From Roseiarcus sp963780825 (lineage in GTDB: Bacteria > Pseudomonadota > Alphaproteobacteria > Rhizobiales > Beijerinckiaceae), in NCBI GenBank assembly GCA_963780825.1, contig CAWADL010000025.1, positions 1 through 64,000 on the forward strand: a stretch of 64,000 nt of DNA, given 5' to 3'. The notes under the pieces were generated by a model that was not told the DNA's origin, ran no database searches, and was given only the letters and a program-made list of their open reading frames with translations. Positions within the stretch are counted from its first letter, which is position 1; each line of letters starts with the position of its first letter. Positions 28,961 through 38,251 of the stretch are shown one piece after another. Both the position numbers and the translations under genes were made by a program.

Positions 28961-29884
28961 ATGAAGGGCAAGCCAAAAACGCGCCGGCCGCTCGCCGGGG
29001 AAGTTCGGGCTTTGGAATTTCGAGAGAATTCAACAATGATCAGAAATTCGAGATCCAGCCGGACGCCGGCGCGCTTGCGCGAAGACCCGGGCGCACAGGC
29101 CAAGCCCGACCTCAATGGATTGTTGGCGGAGCCCCGGCGGCGGAAGATCCTCGACTGGCTGCAGGAGGAGGGAAGCGCGCGCGTCCGCGATTTGAGCGCA
29201 GCATTCGCCGTGTCTGAGGCGACGATCCGCCAGGATCTCGAGAAACTCGAGGTCGACGGCCACATCAGCCGGCAACACGGCGGCGCCTTCCTGCGCACAG
29301 TGCCGCGGCAGGTCGAGACGATGTCGCTTCAGCATATGGAGAATATCGATAAGAAGCGCAAAATCGGGACAAAAGCCGCGAGTTTGGTGACGGAGGGCGA
29401 AACCATCATCCTCGATGCCGGCACGACGACCACCGAAGTCGCGCACAATCTCGCCGGCCGCTCTTCGCTGACGGTCATCACCAATGCGCTCAACATTGCG
29501 CTCATGCTCGGCGCGCAGCCTGGCCACGCCGTGCACATGCCAGGTGGGCAATTCAAGGCGCCGACGCTGTCGTTGAGCGGTGACAAGGCCGCCGACTATT
29601 TTCGTGACGTGTACGCGGGCAAGCTGTTCCTCGCGACGGCCGGCGTCGCGCTGGACACCGGTCTCACTCTGCCAAGCTTCGCAGACTTGCAGCTCAAGCA
29701 GGCCATGATTAGCGCCGCGTCGCGCGTCTATCTCGTGGCTGATTCGACCAAGATCAACCGCTCATCATTCACGCGGCTTGGCACGCTCGACCTGATCCAT
29801 TCCTTCATCACCGACGACGGTATCCGCGATGAGGACGCGCGCGCGTTCGAGAGCCGCGGCATCGAGGTGATCATCGCCTCGTGA
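28961..29884 (+). CDS. DeoR/GlpR family transcriptional regulator
   Basis: 307 residues from ATG 28961; ATG 29036 is a plausible shorter start and the first 55 residues are not family-like. The N-terminal DeoR helix-turn-helix is RRRKILDWLQEEGSARVRDL with SEATIRQDLEKLEVDGHISR. The C-terminal sensor domain, which binds a sugar phosphate in this family, has EGETIILDAGTTTTEVAHNL, LTVITNALNIALMLG and FLATAGVALDTGLTL. It lies between two sugar transporter operons whose promoters share a sequence element, so it is the natural candidate to control both. The effector is probably a phosphorylated catabolic intermediate. Confidence 0.92.
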   Translation: MKGKPKTRRPLAGEVRALEFRENSTMIRNSRSSRTPARLREDPGAQAKPDLNGLLAEPRRRKILDWLQEEGSARVRDLSAAFAVSEATIRQDLEKLEVDGHISRQHGGAFLRTVPRQVETMSLQHMENIDKKRKIGTKAASLVTEGETIILDAGTTTTEVAHNLAGRSSLTVITNALNIALMLGAQPGHAVHMPGGQFKAPTLSLSGDKAADYFRDVYAGKLFLATAGVALDTGLTLPSFADLQLKQAMISAASRVYLVADSTKINRSSFTRLGTLDLIHSFITDDGIRDEDARAFESRGIEVIIAS

Positions 29885-29914
29885 CGGCAGCGAAAGCTCG
29901 CCGAAACTTCGCCC

Positions 29915-30024
29915 CGTCATTGCGAGCGAAGCGAAGCAATCCAGCGTCGTGCGATCGGTGGCCGGCCGGACAGCGCGCCTGCCGCCGCATGGATTGCCGC
30001 GTCGCTTCGCTCCTCGCAATGACG
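29915..30024. repeat. palindromic intergenic repeat, family C (copy 1)
   Basis: Left arm CGTCATTGCGAGCGAAGCGA with AGCAATCCAG, right arm GGATTGCCGCGTCGCTTCGC with CTCGCAATGACG, separated by about 45 bp. A second copy lies at 47420-47523. Such repeats are frequent in Hyphomicrobiales intergenic DNA. Confidence 0.85.
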
Positions 30025-30068
30025 GATTTGCTGACGCGTCGAGTGCTGGCGCAATCGCCATTTTCGGA

Positions 30069-30093
30069 TTGACACCAATCCGCAAGAATGCGA
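30069..30093 (+). promoter_or_regulatory. shared promoter element upstream of MalE-type binding protein
   Basis: TTGACA at 30069-30074, then CAATCCG and ATGCGA, matching 21 of 25 positions of the element at 24156-24180. No good -10 box is seen at 17 bp. It lies 65 bp before the start codon. Confidence 0.55.
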
Positions 30094-30119
30094 TCGAATA
30101 CAAAAATAAACACAACTAG

Positions 30120-30135
30120 TCGCGAATGTTCGCGA
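30120..30135. promoter_or_regulatory. 16-bp inverted repeat in leader of MalE-type gene, possible operator
   Basis: TCGCGAA-TG-TTCGCGA, perfect 7-bp arms with a 2-base spacer, 22 bp before the ATG and overlapping the region just upstream of the ribosome site GAGGGAGG. TTCG/CGAA half-sites are common in DeoR-family operators, so binding by the adjacent regulator is a reasonable guess. Confidence 0.4.
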
Positions 30136-30157
30136 ACGCAGAGGGAGGACGCGAAAT

Positions 30158-31396
30158 ATGCGCAAGTTTGCCAAATGGCTGAAAGCGGCGAGCGCCGCGG
30201 CCGTGGTTCTTGCCGGGTCGACGACCGCTCGCGCCCAGGAGATCAAATTCTGGACGCTCACCTTCGACAATCCGAGCATCACCAAGGCGTTCGAAAAAAT
30301 CGTCCAGGATTTCCAGGCCGCGAACCCCGGCGCCACCGTCAAAATTGAAAATCGTGCGACCGACGAGCATAAGTCGGCGCTTCGCGTGGCGAGCGGTTCG
30401 GATCAGGCGCCCGATATCTACTTCATGTGGGCCGGGCTCGGCCTCGGCGGCGAGTTCATCAAGTCCGGCCTCGCGCTGCCGATGGACAAATATTATGCGG
30501 AGTACAAGTGGGACGATGAATTCATCGGCCCGGCGCTCTCGTTCTCCAAACAATATACCGGTGGCCGCTTTGGCGTGCCTTACACCTTCCGCGGCGAGGC
30601 GCTCTACTACAACAAGGCGCTATTCACCAAGGCGGGCATAACCAGCTTGCCGACAACCTATGACGAACTCGTCGCCGATGCCGACAAGCTCGCCAAGGCC
30701 GGCATACCCGCGATCACGTTTGGCGGCACGGTCAATTGGCACGTCATGCGATTGATGGACGAGCTTCTCGAGGTCCAATGCGGGCCGGAGAAACATGACG
30801 CACTGATGAGCATGAAAGTCAGTTGGACCGACGAGGCTTGTGCGACCAAATCCTTCGAAGAGCTGCACAAGTGGACGTCCAAATATTTCCTGAAGCCGTT
30901 CATGGGAATGGACAACAACCAGGCTTTCAACCTGTTCCTCGCCGGCCGCGCCGCGATGATGCTCGAAGGCAATTGGCTCGTCGGACAATTGCGCAACGCC
31001 AACAAGCTGGCTGACTACGGAGTCTTCACATTCCCCGGCGCCACGCGTCTCTATGGGTTCGGCGAGTACAATTACATCAGTACGAAGAGCAAGAATCCGG
31101 ATCTCGCCGCAAAGTTCCTCGCCTATCTGGAGTCGACGCCGGTGCAGCAGGCGAACCTTGCGCTGTTCGGCGGCTCGGTCAACAAGAATGTCAAGTCAGA
31201 CAGCACGGAGCCGCTTGATCTCGCCTGGACAAAGATCTTCGGCCAATACACCGACGTCTTCGTCAACGGCGACCAGGCGTTTCCGCTGAACGTGACGACC
31301 GAATATTGGAGGATCATCAACCAGGTCGCAACCGACGCCATCGAGCCGAAGGCGGCGGCGGGAGAGCTGCAGAAGTTTATCGCGTCTTCTAAATGA
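30158..31396 (+). CDS. MalE-type (family 1) sugar ABC transporter substrate-binding protein
   Basis: 412 residues with signal peptide FAKWLKAASAAAVVLAGSTT and cleavage near ARAQE. Mature part: IKFWTLTFDNPSITKAFEKI, SGSDQAPDIYFMWAGLGLGG, FGVPYTFRGEALYYNKALFT, NLFLAGRAAMMLEGNWLVGQ and YNYISTKSKNPDLAAKFLAY, all typical of oligosaccharide or glycoside binding proteins. GAGGGAGG precedes the ATG. It heads an operon with two permeases, an apiosidase-like glycosidase and a MalK-type ATPase. That points to import of a plant-derived oligosaccharide or glycoside that is then hydrolysed. A stem-loop follows the stop. Confidence 0.93.
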   Translation: MRKFAKWLKAASAAAVVLAGSTTARAQEIKFWTLTFDNPSITKAFEKIVQDFQAANPGATVKIENRATDEHKSALRVASGSDQAPDIYFMWAGLGLGGEFIKSGLALPMDKYYAEYKWDDEFIGPALSFSKQYTGGRFGVPYTFRGEALYYNKALFTKAGITSLPTTYDELVADADKLAKAGIPAITFGGTVNWHVMRLMDELLEVQCGPEKHDALMSMKVSWTDEACATKSFEELHKWTSKYFLKPFMGMDNNQAFNLFLAGRAAMMLEGNWLVGQLRNANKLADYGVFTFPGATRLYGFGEYNYISTKSKNPDLAAKFLAYLESTPVQQANLALFGGSVNKNVKSDSTEPLDLAWTKIFGQYTDVFVNGDQAFPLNVTTEYWRIINQVATDAIEPKAAAGELQKFIASSK

Positions 31397-31404
31397 CGCG
31401 ATGT

Positions 31405-31433
31405 GGGCGACCGATTGTTCTCTACGGTCGCCC
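31405..31433 (+). promoter_or_regulatory. intercistronic stem-loop after MalE-type gene
   Basis: GGGCGACCG (31405-31413) pairs with CGGTCGCCC (31425-31433) around an 11-base loop. As with the other two binding-protein genes here, the hairpin lies between the binding protein and the membrane components. Confidence 0.6.
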
Positions 31434-31502
31434 CGTTCCCAATAGGGCAGACGAGGTGGCCTCGCGATTGACAACGTCGGCGCTGGTAAGGGCAATGCGG
31501 TC

Positions 31503-32393
31503 TTGAGAGCGAGGTTGTCTACGCGAACGCAAGGGTTCGTTCTCCTGGCGCCGGCGCTCGCGGTCTATTGCGTGTTCGCCGTCTATCCGATGCTGCACGT
31601 CGTGCTGCTGAGCTTCATGAAATGGAACGGGCTCACGGCCGATAAGCAGTTCGTCGGCTTTACCAACTACGTGCAAATCTTTACCCAGGATCCGGTGTTT
31701 TGGACAGCCGTCCGCAACACCGTCCTGTGGACGATCATGTCGGTTATCTTTCCGCCGGCGATCGGGTTTGCACTGGCGCTGGCGTTGAACCAGAACATTC
31801 CGGGCCGATCGCCGCTGCGGGCGCTATTCTACATGCCAGTCATCATCGCGCCGATCGCGGTCGCGACCATATGGCGATGGATCTACGATCCGTTCTTCGG
31901 CTTGTTCAACGCCGCTTTGACGGCGCTTGGCGCGCAGGGGCTCATTCAGGATTGGCTTGGCGACCGCAGCTTCGCGCTCTATGCGATGTTTGTCGGCTAC
32001 GTTTGGCAGACCGTCGGGTTTTCGCTGGTGCTGTTTCTCGCCGGCTTGCAGGGTGTGTCGCAGACGTTGGTCGAGGCGTCGCGCATCGACGGCGCCGGCA
32101 GGCTTCAGGTGTTTCGCTATGTGACGCTGCCGGCGTTGCGTCCGTCGATCACCATCGTGCTCATCCTATCGATCATCAATTCCCTGAAGGCGTTTGACAT
32201 CGTCTACGGCATGACCGGCGGCGGCCCGGCGCAATCGACGCAGATGTTGGCGCTTTGGGCGTTCACCCAGGCGATGCAGCTCGGCGATTTCGGCCACGGC
32301 GCGGCGATCTCCGTCGTGTTGTTGATCTTTACGGCGGCGATCGTCATACCTTACTTGCGTTGGTCGCGCCTCCGCCGGGAAGCGGCGTCTTGA
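31503..32393 (+). CDS. MalF-type sugar ABC transporter permease
   Basis: 296 residues from TTG 31503 (MRARLSTRTQGFVLLAPALA). Six hydrophobic segments; the coupling EAA loop is EASRIDGAGRLQVFRYVTLP. PGRSPLRALFYMPVIIAPIA and KAFDIVYGMTGGGPAQST are family landmarks. It pairs with the MalG-type protein encoded next; the stop overlaps the TTG start of that gene (TTGA). Confidence 0.9.
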   Translation: MRARLSTRTQGFVLLAPALAVYCVFAVYPMLHVVLLSFMKWNGLTADKQFVGFTNYVQIFTQDPVFWTAVRNTVLWTIMSVIFPPAIGFALALALNQNIPGRSPLRALFYMPVIIAPIAVATIWRWIYDPFFGLFNAALTALGAQGLIQDWLGDRSFALYAMFVGYVWQTVGFSLVLFLAGLQGVSQTLVEASRIDGAGRLQVFRYVTLPALRPSITIVLILSIINSLKAFDIVYGMTGGGPAQSTQMLALWAFTQAMQLGDFGHGAAISVVLLIFTAAIVIPYLRWSRLRREAAS

Positions 32394-33257
32394 GCGCCTA
32401 CGCAAGTTTCTTCCGGCCCGCTGGCCTCGACCGCGTCGATCCGCTGCTCGTTGCGCTGTGGGTCACCTTGCTGGCGATCGCGGTGATTTGGATCGCGCCG
32501 TTCGTGTTCATCGTCTTCACTTCCCTGAAGGCCAATACGGCGGTGATGGGAGAGAGCGCTTTCGCGCCGCCGACAAGCGTTGATTGGAGCAATTTCACCG
32601 GGGCTTGGGCGCGCGGGCATTTCAGCACGACGGTGTTGAACAGCGTGCGTGATTACAATCATCAAGGTTCCGATCGGCCTTATCCTTTCGGCGATGGCGG
32701 CCTATGCGCTAAGCCGCATCCAACTGCCGGGCGGGCGCGCGATTTTCCTGCTCGTGCTGTTCGGGACCATGTTGCCGTTCCAGGTGATGCTGGCGCCGCT
32801 GTTCACGCTGGTCAATTCGTTTGGCCTGATCAACACCAAGCTCGGGGTCATTCTGCCTTACCTCGCATTCGGCGTTCCCTACCAGGTCTTCATCCTGCAC
32901 GGCTTCTTCAGCGAGATTCCCAAAGAGTTGAGCGAGGCCGCGCGGATCGACGGCGCTTCGCACTTCACGATCTTCCGCCGCATCTTTCTGCCGCTGTCGC
33001 TGCCGGTTCTCGCCGCGCTGCTCATCCTGGATTTTGTCGCGACCTGGAATGAATTCGCGATGGCGCTGGTCATTCTGCAGGACAATAGCACGTGGACGCT
33101 GCCGCTCGGCCTGATGTCGTTTCAGAGCCAGTTCGCCAGCGACTACGGCCAACTGAACGCGGCCATCGTCATGACCGTGCTTCCTGCGACCCTGGTTTAT
33201 CTGATCTTTCAGCGCTATTTCGTCTCGGGTCTGACGAGCGGCGCGATCAAGGAGTAG
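32390..33257 (+). CDS. MalG-type sugar ABC transporter permease, one frameshift
   Basis: About 289 residues from TTG 32390 (MSAYASFFRPAGLDRVDPLL). The first membrane segment is ALWVTLLAIAVIWIAPFVFI, then FTSLKANTAVMGESAFAPPT. An indel near 32650 splits LNSV from TIIKVPIGLILSAMAAYALS. The second part has FQVMLAPLFTLVNSFGLINT, EAA loop EAARIDGASHFTIFRRIFLP and QRYFVSGLTSGAIKE at the end. All elements are present, so the break is probably an error in the sequence. The last codons AAG GAG TAG double as the ribosome site of the next gene. Confidence 0.88.
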
Positions 33258-33263
33258 TCGTTG

Positions 33264-34790
33264 ATGTCCGCCGATGTCGAAAAGTGGGGCGTGTTCGAGA
33301 CGTCGTTCGTGGGGCCGTCGGGCGGCAATCCCTTCGTCGAGGTGACGATCGACGTCGAATTCTCGCGCGAGAATCGTCGCGTGACGGCGCCCGGCTTTTA
33401 TGATGGCGACGGCGTCTATCGCGTCCGCTTCATGCCGGATACCGAGGGCGAGTGGACCTACCAAACCCGCGCGAATGCGAAGGCGCTGGACGGGTTGAAG
33501 AGGCTCCTTCAAGCTGCGCGCCCGCCAGCGCCGGCAATCATGGTCCGGTCCGGGTCCGCAATCGCCATCATTTCGCTTATGCGGACGGAACGCCGTATTT
33601 TCCTTTTGGCACGACCTGCTACGCCTGGACGCATCAGCCGATAGAGTTACAAGCGCCAAACGCTCGATACCCTGCGCGAGGCCCGCTTCAACAAGCTGCG
33701 CATGGGCGTTTTCCCCAAGCACTACATCTTCAACGAAAATCCGCCGCTCCACGATGTCTACGAGCGCGGCGCCGACGGCGCGCTCGATTTCGACCGACCC
33801 AACGTTGCCGCCTTCCGCCATTTCGAGACCCAAGTCGCAGCGCTGGGCGGACTCGGGATCGAAGCCGACATCATCATTTTCCACCCCTACGATCGCTGGG
33901 ATTATTGCGCCATGTCGGCGGACCAGGACGATCGGTATGTGCGCTATCTGGTCGCGCGGCTCAGCGCCTTTCGCAATGTTTGGTGGTCGCTCGCCAACGA
34001 ATACGACTTCCTGCTCGATGTGAAGCCGGTGTCGCGGTGGGACCGTTTTTTCCACATCATCGAGGAGAACGACCCGGCGCGGCATCTGAAGTCGATCCAC
34101 AATGGCGAAGAGACGATGAACTTCGATCATCGCAAGCCCTGGGTCGATCACGTTTGCATCCAGAACTGGAATGTCAAGCGCACCGCCGATTGGCGGCGCG
34201 ATTGGGGCAAACCGATCGTCAACGACGAGATGGAGTATGAAGGCGACATCAGTCTGGCGTGGGGGGATCTCTCGGCGCAGGAATTGACGCATCGATTCTG
34301 GCTCACCGTGACGCGCGGCGGCTACGGCGGCCACGGCGAATGCTTCATGCACCCGCAAGACGAATTGTGGTGGGCGAAGGGCGGCGTATTGCGGGGCGAG
34401 AGCTGGAAGCGGATCGCGTTTCTGCGGTCAATCATTGAAGCCGACGTTCGGCAGGGGCTCACGCCGGCGCCCACAGACGAGTGGCCGTGGCAGCGCGTCA
34501 GCTCGGCGAGCGACGGCGACTTCAAGCTGATATACCTTGGCGAGCATCAGCCGCGCGTCTGGGCGGCGGGGTTGCCCAAGGACGACCGCGAGGTTGAAGT
34601 CGACGTTATCGACGCCTGGGAAATGACGGTTACCCCGGCCCAGCGGATTGCCTGTCCGGTCTACCCGCGGCTGCGCCAGCGAGGCGGCGCATTGAGTGAT
34701 CCGAAGCCGATCGCGGCCTTTGCGGTCGAGCTTCCCGCAAAACCCTATCAGGCGATCCGCGTCCGTCCGGTGGGCGCGAGCGGGCGATGA
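33264..34790 (+). pseudogene. apiosidase-like glycosidase (DUF5060 + DUF4038/GH140-like), two compensating frameshifts
   Basis: About 508 residues from ATG 33264. Residues 1-85 are a DUF5060 beta domain (VEKWGVFETSFVGPSGGNPF; YDGDGVYRVRFMPDTEGEWT). Indels near 33510 and 33650 place the next 45 residues in another frame (HFAYADGTPYFPFGTTCYAW). The original frame then resumes with LRMGVFPKHYIFNENPP, FDRPNVAAFRHFETQVAALG, FHPYDRWDYCAMSADQDDRY, VWWSLANEYDFLL and KPIVNDEMEYEGDIS. The Asn-Glu of LANEYDF and the Glu of NDEMEYE fit the acid/base and nucleophile of a GH-A barrel. DUF4038 is the Pfam apiosidase-like catalytic domain. With no signal peptide, it would act on imported glycosides in the cytoplasm. 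Confidence 0.78.
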
Positions 34791-34817
34791 GCGCGGCTTA
34801 AGAGGAGGGCGCTTCCG

Positions 34818-35882
34818 TTGTCGACCGTTGAGATCCGCGACGTCCGCAAATCGTTCGGCGCCGTCAACGTCATTCAAGGCGTTTCGGTTGACATATCCGA
34901 CGGCGAATTTGTCGTTCTGGTTGGACCGTCCGGCTGTGGCAAGTCGACGCTGCTGCGCATGGTCGCTGGCCTCGAAACGATCAGCGCCGGCGAGATCGCC
35001 ATCGATGGGCAGGTCGTCAACAAGCTCGACCCCAGAGATCGCGACGTCGCCATGGTGTTCCAGAATTACGCGCTCTATCCGCAGATGACGGTAGCGCAGA
35101 ATTTTGGGTTCGCTTTGGAGCTGGCGCGGGTTGGCAAGGACGAGATCAAGCGCAAGGTGGCCATTGCGGCGGCCTCGCTCGGCCTCGAACCGCTGCTCGA
35201 TCGCTACCCACGGCAGCTCTCAGGCGGGCAGCGGCAGCGCGTCGCAATGGGGCGGGCGATTGTGCGCGACCCGAAAGTGTTTCTGTTTGATGAGCCGCTG
35301 TCGAATCTCGATGCGAAGCTGCGCGTTCAGGTGAGAGCCGAGATCAAGGAACTGCAGCGGCGTCTGAAGACGACGACGATCTACGTCACGCACGATCAGG
35401 TCGAGGCGATGACCATGGGCGATAAGATCGTCGTCATGAATGGCGGGCGGGTCGAACAGACGGGGGCGCCGCTCGACCTCTATGACCGTCCCGCCAACAA
35501 ATTTGTCGCGAGCTTTCTAGGATCGCCTGCGATGAACTTGATTGACGGAAAGATTGACGACGGACGACTCCTGCTTATTGAGGGCGGGGCGATCGATATC
35601 GGACCGACGCCGGCGGAATGGCGAGGTCGCCAGATTATTTTTGGCATTAGACCGGAAAATGTTCGCCTCGATCCTCAGGCGGGTCTCGCCTGCGTGGTTT
35701 CGCTCGTCGAGCCGACAGGTTCGGAGACGCATTTGATTGCTCGCGCGGGCAAGACCGAAGTTGTGGCGGTGTTGAAAGAGCGGATGCGCATTCGGGAAGG
35801 TGAAGCGGTGAAGCTCGCGTTCGATCCGGCCGACGCTCATTTCTTCGACGCCGTGACGGGCGAGCGGCTGCGGACAGACTGA
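34818..35882 (+). CDS. MalK/UgpC-type sugar ABC transporter ATP-binding protein
   Basis: 354 residues from TTG 34818 with AGAGGAGG nine bases upstream. Walker A GPSGCGKST, Q-loop AMVFQNYALYPQMTVAQN, signature LSGGQRQRVAMGRAIV, Walker B VFLFDEPLSNLDAKLR, switch TTIYVTHDQVEAMTMGDKIV. The C-terminal OB/TOBE domain (QIIFGIRPENVRLDPQ; VVSLVEPTGSETHLIA) is that of carbohydrate importers. It completes the MalEFG-glycosidase operon. Confidence 0.94.
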   Translation: MSTVEIRDVRKSFGAVNVIQGVSVDISDGEFVVLVGPSGCGKSTLLRMVAGLETISAGEIAIDGQVVNKLDPRDRDVAMVFQNYALYPQMTVAQNFGFALELARVGKDEIKRKVAIAAASLGLEPLLDRYPRQLSGGQRQRVAMGRAIVRDPKVFLFDEPLSNLDAKLRVQVRAEIKELQRRLKTTTIYVTHDQVEAMTMGDKIVVMNGGRVEQTGAPLDLYDRPANKFVASFLGSPAMNLIDGKIDDGRLLLIEGGAIDIGPTPAEWRGRQIIFGIRPENVRLDPQAGLACVVSLVEPTGSETHLIARAGKTEVVAVLKERMRIREGEAVKLAFDPADAHFFDAVTGERLRTD

Positions 35883-35972
35883 CGAGGCGCCCTTGCGTCG
35901 TCGGCGGCCGACGAGGTGCGCGCCAGTTTGCCTTGGCTGGCGCGATAACAAGACAATCGGATAAGAACAGCT

Positions 35973-36307
35973 CTAGTCGACAATGAACGCGGCGCCGCCG
36001 CTGTCTGACCTCACACGGTGCGGCGAGTCGCCGTAATCCGAGACGACGAAGCTTTGCCCGCCTGTGAGGTCGAAGGCGCGGCCATCTTTCAGCTCCACGG
36101 TGACGTCGCCGTGGAGCACATGAAACACATGCCCGCGATCGCACCAATGGTCTGCGAGATATCCTGGCTGATATTCGACAATGCGCAGACGCAGGCCCGC
36201 CTGTTCGTAGGTCCGGGAGAGACTGTGGCCCGACTCGCCGAATTCGACCTGCGGGTCGAAGATCGGTGAGCGTCAGAGCTGTAAATGTGAAATCGGGCAA
36301 GCTTCAT
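35973..36307 (-). pseudogene. DHCW-motif cupin protein, two N-terminal frameshifts
   Basis: Not visible as one open frame. The minus strand from ATG 36307 reads MKL, slips to PDFTFTALTLTD, slips again near 36270, then continues FDPQVEFGESGHSL, RLRIVEYQPGYLADHWCDRG, HVFHVLHGDVTVELKDGRAF, SFVVSDYGDSPHRV, ending GGAAFIVD. The ADHWC segment is the diagnostic DHCW motif of this small cupin family (about 110 residues). The cupin barrel is otherwise complete. Function of the family is not established. It converges with the MalK-type gene. Confidence 0.7.
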
Positions 36308-36444
36308 CGTTCTGCCGTGGGATCAATTGTGCTGAAATAACATCGCATCCCCTCCCAAGTGGCGTCAACCGGATTGCCCAGCGCAGGCGAGCCCCGCCGT
36401 CAAAGGACCGCCGATTGCCTCGAAACGATCCAGCTGGCGCAAAA

Positions 36445-38186
36445 ATGAAGATTGACTACAAAAGCCAAAAGTCTAGGCTGAGTCTCGTCGCGGACAGTTG
36501 GAGCCGCCGGCCGCGACCGAGGCTGGCTGAGATGCTGGAAATCAGGGACATCGAAGGCGCCGAGCGTCTCGCGGGGGTGGCGTACTCCGCCGCCGAGCGC
36601 GAGCAGATGCTCAACAATCTGGAGGGACAGATCGCTGCGGCGGCGGCTCGGCGTCAGCTCAAACTGGAGAATACGGCGCCGCCGGCCATGCGCTTCGATC
36701 CGCGATTGCCCGGTTTTCAGATGCCTTCCGCGCGAGGCGGCGTGCGCGCGAGTGTGCCGCCGACGAAGTCCATACCCGCCGACACGACGAGGACATCGCC
36801 TTCGCCTCCATCAACCAGCTCTCGCACTGGCTGGCGGCCGGCGCGATCACTAGTCGTCGATTGACCGAGATCTATCTTGCGCGCATTGCCGCGCTGGATC
36901 CGAAGCTCGAATGTTTCGCCGCGGTCGCGCCCGAGCGCGCGCTTGCCGAGGCCGATGCGGCGGACGCGTTGACGCGGGCGGGCGTGCGGCTCGGCCCGTT
37001 GCACGGCGTGCCCTACGGGCTGAAAGATCTGTTCGACACGAAGGGGCTCGTCACCGGCTGGGGCGCCGAGCCCTATCGCGACCGCGTGCCCGAGACGCGA
37101 CGCGGCGATCGTGAGAAAGCTTGCGCGCCGCCGGCGCGGTGCTGCTCGGCAAGACGACCGTCGGCGCGCTCGCCTTCGACGATCGCTGGTACGGCGGCCG
37201 GACGCGCAATCCCTGGAATCTCGACGAAGGCGCGAGCGGATCGAGCGCGGGCTCGGCCTCCGCGACGGCCGCGGGCCTGTGCGGCTTCTCGATCGGCACC
37301 GAGACGCTCGGCTCGATAACCTCGCCGAGCCATCGCTGCGGAACGACCGGCCTGCGCCCGACCTTCGGCCGCGTGTCGCGCGCCGGCGGCATGGCGTTGT
37401 GCTGGTCGCTCGACAAGGTCGGACCGATCTGCCGCTCGGTGGAGGACACCGCGCTGGTGCTCGCCGCGCTCAACGGCGCCGACCCGGAGGACCGCTCCTC
37501 GATCGAGGCGCCGTTCGCCTTCGACGCTGCGGCCTCGATCCGCGGCGCTGCGGATCGGCTATCTGCCCGAGGCGTTCGGCGAGGGCGCGACCGAAGTCGA
37601 CCACGCGGCGCTGGAGGCGGCGCGGCGGCTCGGCGCGCGAGGTGGTCGAAGTCTCGCTCGAAGAACTTCCCTACGGCTCGCTGATGAACATGCTCTACGC
37701 CGAGGCGGCGGCCGCCTTCGAGCCGCTGACGCTCGAAAACCTCGACGACACGCTGAGCGTGGCAGGACGACGGCGCCTGGCCCAACACGTTCCGCAAGGC
37801 GCGCTTCCTCTCCGCCGTCGACCACGTCCAACTCGACCGACTGCGCTATCAGCGTGATGCTTGCGCTCGACAAGCTGTTCGCCGACGTGGAGTTCCTGAT
37901 CGGGCCGTTCATGACCGGGCCTATGCTGGTGGCGAGCAACTTCACCGGCCACCCCTGCCTGCATCTGCGCGCAGGCTTCCTCGATCTCGGCGCCCGCGGC
38001 CCCGCCATGCTCGGCGGCGGCAGGCTGACGACGGGCGAGGCGGACGAGACGGGACCGAAGCGCAGGGTTCCCCAGGGCGTCTCGCTCTGGGGACGGCTGT
38101 TCGACGAGGGCAGGCTGCTGAATTTCGGCCTCGCGCTCGAACGCGAGCTCGGCGTCGCCGACGTTCGTCCCGAGCTGCCGTCCTGA
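36445..38186 (+). pseudogene. amidase (amidase-signature family), multiple frameshifts
   Basis: About 570 residues when frames are joined, from ATG 36445 (MKIDYKSQKSRLSLVADS). A helical N-terminal extension precedes the amidase-signature domain: FASINQLSHWLAAGAITSRR, HGVPYGLKDLFDTKG (catalytic Lys), VRKLRAAGAVLLGKT, WNLDEGASGSSAGSASATAA (cis-Ser) and GFSIGTETLGSITSPSHRCG (nucleophile Ser). Then SRAGGMALCWSLDKVGPICR and PCLHLRAGFLDLGARGPAM. At least six indels (for example near 36785, 37098, 37121, 37553, 37637, 37762) break it. The Ser-cisSer-Lys triad is preserved. It would hydrolyse a carboxamide; an oligopeptide-type transporter follows. Confidence 0.8.
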
Positions 38187-38251
38187 GAACCTGAGCGTCG
38201 GCCGAAAGCCGGATCGAGGGCGAGCGGCAGTTCTGTTGAGAGGAGATATCC

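Noticed and set aside
32709..34358. 549-residue open frame on the minus strand across the MalG and glycosidase genes
   Set aside because: Antisense to genes with clear family motifs; its translation is Arg/His-rich and resembles no protein. A high-GC shadow.
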